In this document: piece after piece, positions 23,854-32,606 of the stretch
Layout: each line of letters opens with the position of its first letter
Position numbering within the stretch: the stretch's first letter is position 1
Source: CAYLMG01 sp964493425
GTDB taxonomy: Bacteria; Planctomycetota; Phycisphaerae; Sedimentisphaerales; Anaerobacaceae
Length of the DNA stretch: 64,000 nucleotides
Assembly (NCBI GenBank): GCA_964493425.1
Contig: CAZBMW010000007.1
Coordinates: forward strand, 1-64,000
Direction: 5' to 3'
The notes under the pieces: model-generated
What the model saw: only the letters and a program-made list of their open reading frames with translations
The model's database searches: none
What the model was told of the DNA's origin: nothing
Program-made: the position numbers and the translations under genes

Positions 23854-25611
23854 ATGGCAAAGAAAAGTGAAAAAAAAGAAAAAACAGGAGACAACGCTGA
23901 CGAGCCTAAGGCTCCAAAGGCCGCCCCTGCCCCACAGAAACAGGGCTCTATCGAGCAACAGATAAAGCTGATTATAGAGAAGGGCAAAAAGAAAGGCTTT
24001 TTAACCTATGATGAGATAAACGAAGACCTGCCTGACGAGGCCGTCAGCCCCTCTCGCCTTGACGGCCTGCTGGCAACTCTCGAGGAAATGGGCATCAGCC
24101 TTCTTGACGAAGCCGAAGTCGAAAAAGACCAGCAGGAGGATTTCGAGGTCCCCGAAGAGGAGCAAACCGAAGTAACCCAGCTCGAAGAGGACAAACTCCT
24201 CGAAAAGCAGCTCATCGGCGCCGAAGTCACACGCCGCATCGATGATCCAATTCGGATGTATTTGACCCAGATGGGTGAAATTCCACTGCTGACACGCAGG
24301 CAGGAGATTGAGCTGGCCAGGAAGATTGAGCTTTCGCGGATGGCGTTCAGACGGAAAATGTTAGAGAGCGACTACTGTGCGATAAACGCTATCGGGCTGC
24401 TGGAGCAGGTCCAGGACGGGACGCTGTCGTTCGACAGGACGATGAAAATCAGCACGGCTGATAACCTGATTAGAGCGGTAATCAAGAGGCGGTTACCAAT
24501 TAATCTACAGACGGCAAACAGACTGCTGGAAATCAACCGTGAGCTTTTTAATAAATTTGCAATAACCGATGATGTCGAGACCAAAAAGAGACTCGTAAGA
24601 AGAATATCCAGAAATAAACGTAAAATAGCAACACTTCTGGAAGAGCTAAGCCTGCGAACAAGCAGGATACAAGCGATGAAAAATAAGCTTCACGGCATCA
24701 ACCAAAAAATGCACCAGTTGGAGCAGATGATAGCTGAAGGACCCAACAATGGTATGACGGAAGAAGATATCGAAGCTGCAAAACAGGAATTGAGCGGAAT
24801 GATGGAATTAGTGGTAGAGACCTCAACCCAGTTAGACAAAAGACTTCGAGCAATCGACAGGATATTCGCACAATACGAGGAGACTAAACGGACGCTGTCA
24901 AGCGCGAACCTCCGCTTAGTAGTGTCAATCGCGAAAAAGTACCGCAACCGCGGTCTGAGCTTTCTGGACATAATCCAGGAAGGAAATACCGGCCTGATGC
25001 GCGCGGTCGATAAGTACGAGTACCGCAGAGGCTATAAGTTCAGTACGTACGCTACGTGGTGGATTCGGCAGGCAATAACGCGGGCAATCGCCGACCATGC
25101 GAGGACGATTCGTATACCGGTCCATATGATAGAGACAATGAGCAGACTCCGGACGGCCAGCAAGAAGCTACTGCAGGAATTGGGCAGAGAGCCGAAGGTC
25201 GAAGAGATTGCCAAAGAGGCAGAGATGACCGTCGAAGAGACGAGGAGAGTGCTTAAGATTTCCAAACATCCCATCAGCCTGGACCGGCCTATTGGCGACA
25301 GTGATGACAGCTACTTCGGTGACTTTATCGAGGACGATGAGGCTGATTCACCGGTTGCCTCAGCTTCGCAGGAGATGCTCAAGGAGAAAATCGAGCAGGT
25401 ATTGAATACACTTTCGTACCGCGAGCGGGAGATTGTTCGGCTGCGCTACGGTATCGGGGACGGCTATACCTATACGCTGGAGGAGGTCGGCAGGATATTT
25501 AAGGTTACGCGCGAGCGCGTCAGACAGGTCGAGGCCAAGGCCATCCGCAAGATGCAGCACCCGGTCAGGTCGAAGAAGCTGGAAGGCTTTTTAGACCATA
25601 AAAGCAGTTGA
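23854..25611 (+). CDS. rpoD: Primary sigma factor of RNA polymerase
   Basis: A 585-residue sigma-70. Region 1.1 is at the N-terminus (IEQQIKLIIEKGKKKGFLTYDEI-like). Region 1.2 is DPIRMYLTQMGEIPLLTR. A charged non-conserved region spans about 190-330. Regions 2.1-2.4 include KFSTYATWWIRQAITRAIAD, and region 4.2 has the helix-turn-helix LEEVGRIFKVTRERVRQVEA. It directs transcription of housekeeping genes; the promoters listed here fit its consensus. It is 117 bp behind dnaG and probably co-transcribed. An alanine/proline/lysine-rich stretch near the start is lineage-specific. Confidence 0.96.
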   Translation: MAKKSEKKEKTGDNADEPKAPKAAPAPQKQGSIEQQIKLIIEKGKKKGFLTYDEINEDLPDEAVSPSRLDGLLATLEEMGISLLDEAEVEKDQQEDFEVPEEEQTEVTQLEEDKLLEKQLIGAEVTRRIDDPIRMYLTQMGEIPLLTRRQEIELARKIELSRMAFRRKMLESDYCAINAIGLLEQVQDGTLSFDRTMKISTADNLIRAVIKRRLPINLQTANRLLEINRELFNKFAITDDVETKKRLVRRISRNKRKIATLLEELSLRTSRIQAMKNKLHGINQKMHQLEQMIAEGPNNGMTEEDIEAAKQELSGMMELVVETSTQLDKRLRAIDRIFAQYEETKRTLSSANLRLVVSIAKKYRNRGLSFLDIIQEGNTGLMRAVDKYEYRRGYKFSTYATWWIRQAITRAIADHARTIRIPVHMIETMSRLRTASKKLLQELGREPKVEEIAKEAEMTVEETRRVLKISKHPISLDRPIGDSDDSYFGDFIEDDEADSPVASASQEMLKEKIEQVLNTLSYREREIVRLRYGIGDGYTYTLEEVGRIFKVTRERVRQVEAKAIRKMQHPVRSKKLEGFLDHKSS

Positions 25612-25976
25612 GGTAGTTTTTAATCCTTCGACAAACTCAGGATAAATTTTGAGTGTTTAGTTTTTAGTTAATTTGCCACAGAGAAATTTTAGAAAGTCAG
25701 CGAAAATGTGTGTTTCTACCGGAGGCCGCGATGAGCATCGTAAAGAGGCACGCAGGCACGTAAGTGGCGAAGTGGGTAAAAACAATGCGAACCGCGGGCA
25801 GAAACCGCATATAAATAGCCACGAAAAGACACTAATTTATTTAACAGCAAAGTACGCTGAGAACGCAGAGAAAAAGTTGGGTCACAAAGAAAACTATTTG
25901 CTGCAGAGAAATATTAGATAAACAGATTATCTGAGGCGCAGATATTCAAACGATGGTGGGCGAAAGGAGAATGGAT
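25612..25976. other. Intergenic region with degenerate repeat filler
   Basis: 365 bp after rpoD. It contains words known from repeated intergenic filler in environmental bacteria: TCCTTCGACAAACTCAGGAT (25624-25643), TAATTTGCCACAGAG (25669-25683, repeated exactly at 26385-26399) and AAGTACGCTGAGAACGCAGAG (about 25850-25870). An 82-codon frame across it is not coding-like. Confidence 0.5.
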
Positions 25977-26387
25977 ATGGACATCGAGGAAGTAAAGCAA
26001 TTCATAAAGAAGGTCGGCTGGGGTTTTTTAGCTACAAGCGACGGCCAAAAAGTCGGTGTCAGGCCGATGGGCGGCCTGGCCTGGAAGGGTAACCAGCTTC
26101 TATGCGCGACGTTCAGCGCTTCTGACAAAGTTGCTCAGCTTGGAAAGGTCCCTTATGGCGAATATTGTTTCTGTGATTCTGAAGGCAGGCACATCCGTAT
26201 TGCGGGGGCTTGTTCTATCAGTACCGACAATGAGGAGAAGCTGTGGCTGTACAAGGCTGTTCCGGATTTGAAGGATTATATAGCAGACCCAGCTTCGCCG
26301 GAGTATGTCGTAATAAAAATGACACCTGACAACATCCGCGCTATGGAAAGCACCGATATGAAATACGCGCAGGTAGAACTAAAGTAA
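25977..26387 (+). CDS. Pyridoxamine 5'-phosphate oxidase-like FMN-binding protein
   Basis: A 136-residue protein with the split-barrel flavin-binding pattern: VGWGFLATSDGQKVGVRPMGGLAW at the start, and later YGEYCFCDSEGRHIRIAGACSI. Such small proteins bind FMN or F420 and reduce or detoxify various compounds; the substrate is unknown. The start at 25977 is chosen because AAAGGAG is 7 bp upstream. The ATG at 25971 would be too close. It is a single gene between two stretches of repeat filler. Confidence 0.8.
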   Translation: MDIEEVKQFIKKVGWGFLATSDGQKVGVRPMGGLAWKGNQLLCATFSASDKVAQLGKVPYGEYCFCDSEGRHIRIAGACSISTDNEEKLWLYKAVPDLKDYIADPASPEYVVIKMTPDNIRAMESTDMKYAQVELK

Positions 26388-26431
26388 TTTGCCACAGAGC
26401 ATCCAGAGAATTGTTTTTTGAGTTTTGTTAT

Positions 26432-27316
26432 ATGAAGGATTTTTTTGAGAAAAACAAGGTACCGCTGAGTATTATCGTTGCGGGATTTATAATCGGCGGC
26501 GCAATATGGTGGTCGAGAAGGCCGGCGTCAATAAGGCCACAACAGCAGCCGAAACAGGCTGAGCCATCGCAGCAGGTTGCTAAACGAATCAACTACATAG
26601 AAGCGCCGGACCACGTAGGAGAGTATGTTTGCGTGGTGGGAAGAGTTGACCATGTTAACAGGCCAAGAGAGACTACGTTTCTGAATTTCTGTCCCAATTA
26701 CAAGACCTGTCCGTTTGGGGCTGTAATTTTCAGTTCGGACGCATATAAATTTCCCAATCCGGAACAATACGAAGGCCAGACTGTTGAAATCACCGGCTTG
26801 ATAAGGTCTTATCAGGGCCGGTCTGAAATTATCCTCAAAGAAGCGGGGCAAATTAAAATTCTGTCGTATGGGCCGTCATCTATGCAAGAAGCGCCGGCTC
26901 TTTACCGTGTTGTGGAAGTGATTGACGGCGATACAATCAAAGTCGATATTAGCAGAGGAGAAATTGAAGCAGTCAGGTTAGTCGGGATAGATACTCCTGA
27001 GATAACGGGTTCTCATAATTTACAGGGTGATTATTTCGGCCCGGAAGCAGCCGATTACACAAAAAAACTTTTGGAAAACCATCTCGTTTATTTAATACCA
27101 GAGCCGATGCAGACAGACAGGGATAAATATGACAGACTTCTAAGATATGTCTTTTTGGTAGATGGGACTTTGGTCAATGCTAAACTCGTCGCGGAGGGTT
27201 ATGCCTATAATTATATGTATGAGCCGTTCCAGTTTATGAGACAGTTTGATTATTTAGAGAGACAGGCAAGAGAAAAACGGTTGGGATTATGGAGCGGCGA
27301 AAAAACCGGGAACTAA
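26432..27316 (+). CDS. Membrane-anchored protein with OB-fold and thermonuclease (SNase) domain
   Basis: A 294-residue protein from the ATG at 26432; a TTG at 26411 is less likely. Residues about 10-30 are a signal anchor (SIIVAGFIIGGAIWW). Residues about 60-150 are an OB-fold-like part (YVCVVGRVDHVNRPRETTFL). Residues about 160-290 are a staphylococcal-nuclease domain with RVVEVIDGDTIKV, RLVGIDTPE and RDKYDRLLRYVFL, which include the calcium-binding and catalytic Asp, Arg and Glu. The end is EKRLGLWSG. It is probably an extracytoplasmic nuclease for DNA uptake, recycling or defence (inference). Confidence 0.85.
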   Translation: MKDFFEKNKVPLSIIVAGFIIGGAIWWSRRPASIRPQQQPKQAEPSQQVAKRINYIEAPDHVGEYVCVVGRVDHVNRPRETTFLNFCPNYKTCPFGAVIFSSDAYKFPNPEQYEGQTVEITGLIRSYQGRSEIILKEAGQIKILSYGPSSMQEAPALYRVVEVIDGDTIKVDISRGEIEAVRLVGIDTPEITGSHNLQGDYFGPEAADYTKKLLENHLVYLIPEPMQTDRDKYDRLLRYVFLVDGTLVNAKLVAEGYAYNYMYEPFQFMRQFDYLERQAREKRLGLWSGEKTGN

Positions 27317-27431
27317 TGTCATTGCATCTGTGGGGAAAAATGTAAAGCCGTTTATTTATTTCTCTGACTGAGGACGGAGGAGGAGAACACAGAATACAAA
27401 TACTGTGTATTTATTTGTTGGATTTTCTATC

Positions 27432-27674
27432 TCATCCCACGATTGCCAGAGCAATGAAGGGGATGAGATTGAATACAAAGAAGAATACTTTGTACAATCC
27501 GAAGAAATAGTAGATTGCCGTGTTGAAGGTTTCTCTTGAGATGGGAAACCATTTGCTGTGCATTTTGTAGGCCCAGTCAGCGGCGAAGGAGCAGATAATA
27601 AACGAGAGAGTCAACAAGACCGCGTTTATAATCGTGCACCACATAAAAAAGGCTCGAATAGTACTAACATCCAT
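27432..27674 (-). CDS. Small two-helix membrane protein (DUF6868-like)
   Basis: 80 residues starting MDVSTIRAFFMWCTIINAVL. There are two hydrophobic helices (about 10-30 and 52-78) separated by a WAYKMHSKWFPIS loop with conserved aromatic residues. The pattern IRAFFxWCTIIN...HxKWF matches DUF6868 as I remember it. Function unknown. A single gene with a plausible AGGAGAG upstream of the start. Confidence 0.7.
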   Translation of the reverse strand: MDVSTIRAFFMWCTIINAVLLTLSFIICSFAADWAYKMHSKWFPISRETFNTAIYYFFGLYKVFFFVFNLIPFIALAIVG

Positions 27675-27820
27675 AATATCTCTCCTTTTTTCTCCGTGTA
27701 TCGAATATAGTAATACATAAAACTTCTGGCCATTAATTTAGTCCGGCGCAAATAAGTTGTCAAGATGAAAACGATGTCAAAAGATGAAAGGCGGATAGCG
27801 AAATGCAGGAGATTTGTTGA

Positions 27821-28417
27821 TTATTCTTCGGGGAAATTCAGAGTTGCGAATGGGCCGTGAAGGTTTTTTGCAGCGCGGTCGTAGGCACGGGCGGCTTCTG
27901 TTTCATCTTTAAATGAGCCGACGTAAAGTCTTCTGCCGTTTACAGTGATTCTGACGTTCCAGGATTTTTCTTTTTTTCGCCAGGTAAGGCCCTTGTATTT
28001 GGAGCGTGATGTGGATTTGAATTTTCTTCTGTGCCAGACGTTCTGAGTGTGAGTGGCGAGACGAAGATTGGCTTTTCGATTGTCCAGGCCGTTATGATTC
28101 AGATGGTCGCAGAAACGGCCCGGCGGGATGTCTATTACGAGATGGTGCATATATTGATTTTTCCTTCTCTGATATTTTCCATTGGTGAGAGAGCGGACGG
28201 CATAATAAGTGCTGGCGCTTTTGTGAGCGTACCATTTATATTCTACGAGACGGCGATAGTCCTCGGGGTCGACAATTGCGAATTTTTCTTTTGTTAAAGG
28301 GACTTTTCTGAAAGGGAAGCCATAAAGGATTCTGCGTAGAGCCGGCAGCAAGAAAGCGAGTTTTTCCTCAATGAAGATTGATAGGTGAAAGAATAAGCTA
28401 TTTTTTCTTGCAGCCAT
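27821..28417 (-). CDS. HNH-like endonuclease with C-terminal AP2 domain
   Basis: A 198-residue protein. The N-terminal about 60 residues are basic and have no clear match. Residues about 95-130 are an HNH-type zinc-finger nuclease core (HHLVIDIPPGRFCDHLNHNGLDNRKANLR, conserved H and N residues). Residues about 138-195 are an AP2/ERF DNA-binding domain (KYKGLTWRKKEKSWNVRI, YVGSFKDETEAARAYDRAA). This AP2-HNH layout is that of stand-alone homing endonucleases, which are frequent in planctomycetes and phages. It sits alone, flanked by the repeated word CCCCCGCGCG. It may be a selfish gene or a domesticated regulator. Confidence 0.85.
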   Translation of the reverse strand: MAARKNSLFFHLSIFIEEKLAFLLPALRRILYGFPFRKVPLTKEKFAIVDPEDYRRLVEYKWYAHKSASTYYAVRSLTNGKYQRRKNQYMHHLVIDIPPGRFCDHLNHNGLDNRKANLRLATHTQNVWHRRKFKSTSRSKYKGLTWRKKEKSWNVRITVNGRRLYVGSFKDETEAARAYDRAAKNLHGPFATLNFPEE

Positions 28418-28723
28418 AATTTGTTTTGGAATTACGACTTAGATTTTGCGTTTTTGAGTCGGCATTTTCGTTATTCATTTTTCAGTCCCCCCGTAATTGG
28501 AGCCCCCCGCGCGATTTTGACGAAATCCAGGAGTTTTCGAGGGGCAGATTATGACGTAAGCACTTATTAACAAAGGGGTTAAAAAAATTTTAAAAATTTA
28601 GATTTTTCTTAATACCCCCGCGCGCGATTTTGCGCGCATTTGTGAGCTTACCGGGGACAGACGAAAAGAGAATTTCGCTACGATTTTGGTCTTTTTTTGT
28701 GTGAAAAAATTTAATTTTTTTAA
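28418..28723. other. Intergenic region with GC-rich repeated words
   Basis: CCCCCGCGCG-ATTTTG occurs near 28506 and again near 28616 (as CCCCCGCGCGCGATTTTG, followed by CGCGCA, which can pair with CGCGCG). No coding frame was found. It belongs to the upstream part of the cold-shock gene. Confidence 0.45.
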
Positions 28724-28750
28724 TTGAAACAGTGAATTTTAGTGTATAAT
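28724..28750 (+). promoter_or_regulatory. Promoter of the cold-shock gene
   Basis: TTGAAA (28724-28729), a short 15-bp spacer and a perfect TATAAT (28745-28750). It leaves a leader of about 105 nt, as is usual for cold-shock mRNAs. Confidence 0.55.
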
Positions 28751-28863
28751 ATCACCGTTTGTTAAGAGGATATTTTTTGTTAGTCCTTCCGGAATATTCT
28801 CTTTAGTAAGCGTGAGGGACGGATTTAGTTAGTTGTCTGTTAGCAGGCAGAAGGAGTAAAGTA

Positions 28864-29067
28864 GTGAGTACAGGTACAGTAAAATGGTTTAATGAGAAAA
28901 AAGGTTTTGGTTTTATAACACCTGATGACGGCGGCAAGGATTTGTTTGTTCATTATACAGCAATCAAGGCCAAGGGTTATGCCACTCTTGAAGAGGGCCA
29001 GAAGGTTAGCTTCGAGATAGGCGAGGGTAAAAAAGGCCCGTGCGCAACGGAAGTGGTCCCTGAATAA
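28864..29067 (+). CDS. Cold-shock protein (CspA family)
   Basis: A 67-residue single-domain OB-fold protein. The start GTG at 28864 is preceded by AAGGAG at a 7-bp distance. The RNA-binding motifs are GTVKWFNEKKGFGFITPD (RNP1 KGFGFI) and DLFVHYTAI (RNP2). Cold-shock proteins melt mRNA secondary structure. The long leader and the strong terminator behind it fit an independently regulated single gene. Confidence 0.94.
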   Translation: MSTGTVKWFNEKKGFGFITPDDGGKDLFVHYTAIKAKGYATLEEGQKVSFEIGEGKKGPCATEVVPE

Positions 29068-29094
29068 ATAATAATTCAATAGCCAAAACACAAG

Positions 29095-29119
29095 GCCCCG
29101 CGATAGAGCGGGGCTTTTT
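29095..29119 (+). terminator. Intrinsic terminator of the cold-shock gene
   Basis: GCCCCGC (29095-29101) pairs with GCGGGGC (29108-29114), followed by TTTTT. Confidence 0.9.
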
Positions 29120-29237
29120 GTTTTGGGATTTATTTTTTTTTGCAGATAGGGATGACAAGAGACGGATTTGACAGCGGTGGACACGTTCATCCCTTGTAGA
29201 CCCTTAGAAACGGAGAATCTAAAGGACAGACGTAAAG

Positions 29238-29765
29238 TTAATTTTCTTTGGATGGTTCATCAGCGGCTTGTTCCTGCTTCGGTGAATCTTCAGCAGATGT
29301 GTCGGGGACGGGAATGGGCTGACCTTCAGCGACGACGGTCACAGTGACGGGGACGGCGAGCTCATCAGTGAATTTTAGATTTACGGTATAAACGCCGGTC
29401 TGCTTGATGTGCTCTTTGAGCTTTACAACCTCGTCGGCAACTTCAAAGCCCTGCTCACGCAGGTTTGCGGCTATGTCTTTTGCGGTGACCGAGCCGAAAA
29501 GATGGCCGAGCTCGTTGGCCTTGGCTGCGATGACGGCTTCGGCGCCTTTTGTCTTTTCAGCTACGGATTCGAGGCGCTCACGCTCTTTGATTCGCTGCTC
29601 TGCCCGCCTGGCTTTTTCGTCGGCGAGCGAGCGGAGGTTATCCTCGGTTGGGACGATGGCGAGGCCTTCCGGGAGCAGGTAGTTTCGGGCGTAGCCTTCA
29701 GCGACATCGACGACGTCACCGAAGTAACCGAGTTTCTGTATATCTTCACAAAGCAAAACCTTCAT
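29238..29765 (-). CDS. rplI: 50S ribosomal protein bL9
   Basis: A 175-residue protein. MKVLLCEDIQKLGYFGDVVDVAEGYARNYLLPEGLA is the N-terminal bL9 domain (quoted here in pieces: MKVLLCEDIQKLGYFGDV, then VAEGYARNYLLPEG). A long connecting helix and the C-terminal domain follow (LGHLFGSVTAKDIA, VKLKEHIKQTGVYTV). The tail (residues about 150-175) is acidic and longer than usual. It is the last gene of the rpsF-ssb-rpsR-rplI operon. Confidence 0.95.
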   Translation of the reverse strand: MKVLLCEDIQKLGYFGDVVDVAEGYARNYLLPEGLAIVPTEDNLRSLADEKARRAEQRIKERERLESVAEKTKGAEAVIAAKANELGHLFGSVTAKDIAANLREQGFEVADEVVKLKEHIKQTGVYTVNLKFTDELAVPVTVTVVAEGQPIPVPDTSAEDSPKQEQAADEPSKEN

Positions 29766-29825
29766 TTGACAATCTCCTAAATAATAGCGATTAGCGAGGA
29801 GTATTTTCGGTCAGGGACTGATTTT

Positions 29826-30104
29826 TTACGTAGTGAAAGGCAGCAGAGCGATATATCTTGCTCTTTTGACGGCTTTTTTTACCTTTCTCTGGCAGCCAGC
29901 ACAGTTTCCGCTTCTCTTTCGCGAGTATATCTTGCCGCGATTTGTCAAAAGTCTCTTGAGGGTATCGATATCCTTGTAGTCGACGTATTTCTGGCCTCTT
30001 CTGCAGAAGCGGCACTGGGTTCTCTCGCGGACATTTGTAACTGCTGTTTTTCTTCTCTGGACGGTTGTTGGTTCCGGTTTTTTTCTGTCAAATTTTCTCT
30101 TCAT
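29826..30104 (-). CDS. rpsR: 30S ribosomal protein bS18
   Basis: A 92-residue basic protein. YVDYKDIDTLKRLLTNRGKI is the conserved bS18 core, and KRARYIALLPFTT is the usual end. It carries C-x2-C near residue 36 (CRFCRRG) and a second pair, CAGC, near residue 68, so it is a zinc-binding version. It lies between ssb and rplI. Confidence 0.95.
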   Translation of the reverse strand: MKRKFDRKKPEPTTVQRRKTAVTNVRERTQCRFCRRGQKYVDYKDIDTLKRLLTNRGKIYSRKRSGNCAGCQRKVKKAVKRARYIALLPFTT

Positions 30105-30173
30105 ATTTTTTCCTTATTAAAACCTGTTTAACCAGCCTTATTAAGGCCGAGATTTATCAGCTCATTCATACTT

Positions 30174-30593
30174 TTAAAACGGTATATCGTCGCCCTGCGG
30201 CTGGGGCTCGCTTCCGTAATCGTTCTCGGCAGCCGGCTGGGTCTGGCCAGAGGAAGCTGGGCCGGCTGGGCCCACAAACCTGAAGTTTTCGACGGTCACT
30301 CTGTGTCTGCTTCGTTTAGTACCGTCCTGTGCGGTCCAGGAATCGAAGGTTAGTCTTCCTTCAATGAAAATCGGCTTTCCTTTTGTCATATATTTATTGA
30401 TGTTTTCGGCGAGTCTTGCGAAGGCTCGGCAATCAACGAAGCAGGTCTCATCTTTCTGCGAGCCGTCCTTTCCCGTCCAGCGGCGGTTGACGGCGATTCC
30501 GAAATCGACAACGGCTGTGTTGTTCGGGGTATAGGAGAGCTGCGGATCACGCGTCAGGTTGCCCATCAGCAATACTTTATTAAAGCTGCTCAT
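30174..30593 (-). CDS. ssb: Single-stranded DNA-binding protein
   Basis: A 139-residue protein. The OB-fold begins FNKVLLMGNLTRDPQLSYTP and contains FVDCRAFARLAENI and GKPIFIEGRLTFDSW. A Gln/Pro/Gly-rich linker leads to the acidic tip DDIPF, the docking site for replication partners. It is in the usual place between rpsF and rpsR. Confidence 0.95.
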   Translation of the reverse strand: MSSFNKVLLMGNLTRDPQLSYTPNNTAVVDFGIAVNRRWTGKDGSQKDETCFVDCRAFARLAENINKYMTKGKPIFIEGRLTFDSWTAQDGTKRSRHRVTVENFRFVGPAGPASSGQTQPAAENDYGSEPQPQGDDIPF

Positions 30594-30626
30594 ATTTTAA
30601 TCCTCACTTTCGACTGTAAACTAAGT

Positions 30627-31160
30627 TTATTGAATCTTTTCCTGCTCGTCTTCAATTTCCGTTTCATAATCAGGGCTATCTTCGGGCTGGCCCGGCTGCT
30701 CGAGGTCTTCATCAAAAGAGAAGTTTGTGATGCCCTGCCCCGCGTCGGTCTGTTCGGAATCCTGCTTTTCGCCCGTTTCAGTGGCGACCTGCTCCTGTCG
30801 TTGTTGCTGTTCAGGCGGTACAGCGGTGATTTTCTTCTCAATATCTTTCTCGTTCATGTGGTCTGCTCTTAGGATGAGGACCCGCATAATTTTTTCGGAG
30901 AGCTGAACGTCTCTTTCAATCTGGTGAATTGTGGAGCCCGGCGCTTTTAAGTAACACAAGATATAGGTTCCCCTTGAAATACCGCGGATATCGTAGGCGA
31001 GCTTTCTTTCATCCCATTTATTCATATAAAGGATTTTGGCCTTCGCTTTTTTGAGAATTTTTTTGATTGCGGCGTTGATTCCATCCCAATCCGAAGCGGC
31101 GAGTGCGGAATCCACGAGGAACATTGCCTCATACAGCTTGCCCTTAGTGACAGTTTTCAA
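30627..31160 (-). CDS. rpsF: 30S ribosomal protein bS6 with long acidic tail
   Basis: A 177-residue protein. Residues about 8-105 are the bS6 fold (YEAMFLVDSALAASDWDGI, ERKLAYDIRGISRGTYILCY, SEKIMRVLILRADH). The last about 70 residues are acidic and Gln/Glu-rich, longer than the classical 95-135-residue protein. It heads the rpsF-ssb-rpsR-rplI order common to many bacteria. Confidence 0.94.
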   Translation of the reverse strand: MKTVTKGKLYEAMFLVDSALAASDWDGINAAIKKILKKAKAKILYMNKWDERKLAYDIRGISRGTYILCYLKAPGSTIHQIERDVQLSEKIMRVLILRADHMNEKDIEKKITAVPPEQQQRQEQVATETGEKQDSEQTDAGQGITNFSFDEDLEQPGQPEDSPDYETEIEDEQEKIQ

Positions 31161-31214
31161 ATCAGTTACCTCCCGATAAATTACAGAACCAAGTTATTTT
31201 TTTTACACCAATAA

Positions 31215-31784
31215 TTAACCGCTGTTGAACTTGTTCATAGCCTTTTCTATGCCATTTTCGAACCAGTAAACAGCGGCATTTTTTGCATTTTCAATTGCCT
31301 TTTGCATTAACGGCCTCTGCTGCTCGGTCGGCTCATTGAGGACATAATCATAGTCGTCCTGCGGTTCGCTTCTTCCGATGCCGATTCTGAGCCTGCTGAA
31401 ATTTTCAGTACCGAGCTTTTCGATTATATCCGCCAGTCCGTTATGGCCGCCGGCAGAGCCTGCAGCTCTTAACCTTATTCTTCCGGGCTCAAGCCACAAA
31501 TCGTCGAGGACGACCAGCAGGCTGGCCAAGTCGAGCTTATAAAAGTCGGCTGCTGCTGCTATGGGCTGTCCGGAACGATTCATAAACAGCCAGGGCTTAA
31601 GCAGAATCAGCTTTTTGCCTGCGTAATCGGTCAAGCCGAAACGAGCACTAAATTTTCTTTTCTTTACCTCAACTTCCAAATCTTTTGCCAGTAAATCAAT
31701 TACCTTAAAACCGACATTATGTCGGGTATCAGCATACTCGGCGCCCGGGTTACCGAGGCCGACGACCATTTTGAATTCGGACAT
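31215..31784 (-). CDS. pth: Peptidyl-tRNA hydrolase
   Basis: 189 residues from the ATG at 31784; an in-frame TTG 18 bp earlier is unlikely. The motif VVGLGNPGAEYADTRHNVGF carries the catalytic His of TRHNVG, and GGHNGLADI and RIGIGRSEPQDDYDYVL follow. It frees tRNAs from prematurely released peptidyl-tRNA. It follows rplY in the same direction, a common pairing. Confidence 0.95.
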   Translation of the reverse strand: MSEFKMVVGLGNPGAEYADTRHNVGFKVIDLLAKDLEVEVKKRKFSARFGLTDYAGKKLILLKPWLFMNRSGQPIAAAADFYKLDLASLLVVLDDLWLEPGRIRLRAAGSAGGHNGLADIIEKLGTENFSRLRIGIGRSEPQDDYDYVLNEPTEQQRPLMQKAIENAKNAAVYWFENGIEKAMNKFNSG

Positions 31785-31888
31785 ATTTAGTTTTTCCGTC
31801 AAGGTGTTTTATTTCTCATTTTCCCGCTGAAATTCTTCCTGCCGACCATTTTCAGTTCTTAAACTTTCATACTCTCCGTCAAGGTTTA

Positions 31889-32542
31889 TTATTTTTCCTC
31901 CTTTTGCTGAGGTTCTTCTTCAGGTTTTTCTTCCTTACCAATGACTTCGGGAGCTACGGGTTCTTCAGCTTCGATTTCTTCGGTGGTTTTAGCGGCGGCG
32001 ACGACGCTACAGCTAACCAGCAGAGTATCAGGTTCAGTTACGAGGGTAATGTTCTGCGGCAGCTGGACGTCCCTGACGAAGATGTGCTCATCGACGTCAA
32101 GCTCCTTAACCGAGACGACAATAGATTCAGGGATGTCGGTTACTTTACACTCTATTTCGAGGTGGTCAATGTGCTCTTCGACAATCCCGCCTTCGTGCGT
32201 ACCCTTTGCGACGCCTTTGAGCTCGATAGGCACAGTTACAGTGACCAACTCGGTAACGCTGACTCTCATCAGGTCTGCGTGAATGATATCTTTACCGAGG
32301 TGGTCATACTGGATGTCCTTGACGAGGACAGTTTCCTTTTTTCTGCCAAGCTTTATGTCCATAAGCCTTTGGCCGTGATGCAGACCTTCGGTAAAATCGT
32401 GCGCGTCAAGCGATACAGAGACAGGTTCCTGCTTATGGCCGTAGACGATTGCCGGTATCCGTCTGTCCTTTCTTACTTTCCGGGCATAAGCTGAGCCTGC
32501 ATTTTCACGAATTTCAGCTTTTAAGGCCGATTTTTCTTCCAT
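31889..32542 (-). CDS. rplY: 50S ribosomal protein bL25 (Ctc/TL5 form)
   Basis: A 217-residue protein. The N-terminal 5S-rRNA-binding domain has RKVRKDRRIPAIVYGHKQEP, and DIQYDHLGKDIIHADLMRV is the typical strand. The beta-rich C-terminal domain (about 100-185) is that of the long Ctc form. The tail is Glu/Lys-rich. It lies between prs and pth. Confidence 0.93.
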   Translation of the reverse strand: MEEKSALKAEIRENAGSAYARKVRKDRRIPAIVYGHKQEPVSVSLDAHDFTEGLHHGQRLMDIKLGRKKETVLVKDIQYDHLGKDIIHADLMRVSVTELVTVTVPIELKGVAKGTHEGGIVEEHIDHLEIECKVTDIPESIVVSVKELDVDEHIFVRDVQLPQNITLVTEPDTLLVSCSVVAAAKTTEEIEAEEPVAPEVIGKEEKPEEEPQQKEEK

Positions 32543-32606
32543 AATATCCTCTCAACATAACTTTTCATATTTAACCATATATTCAGTGACATTTGCAGAC
32601 GAGCTA

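Noticed and set aside
25673..25921. An 82-codon frame after rpoD
   Set aside because: It runs through degenerate repeat filler and has no coding character.
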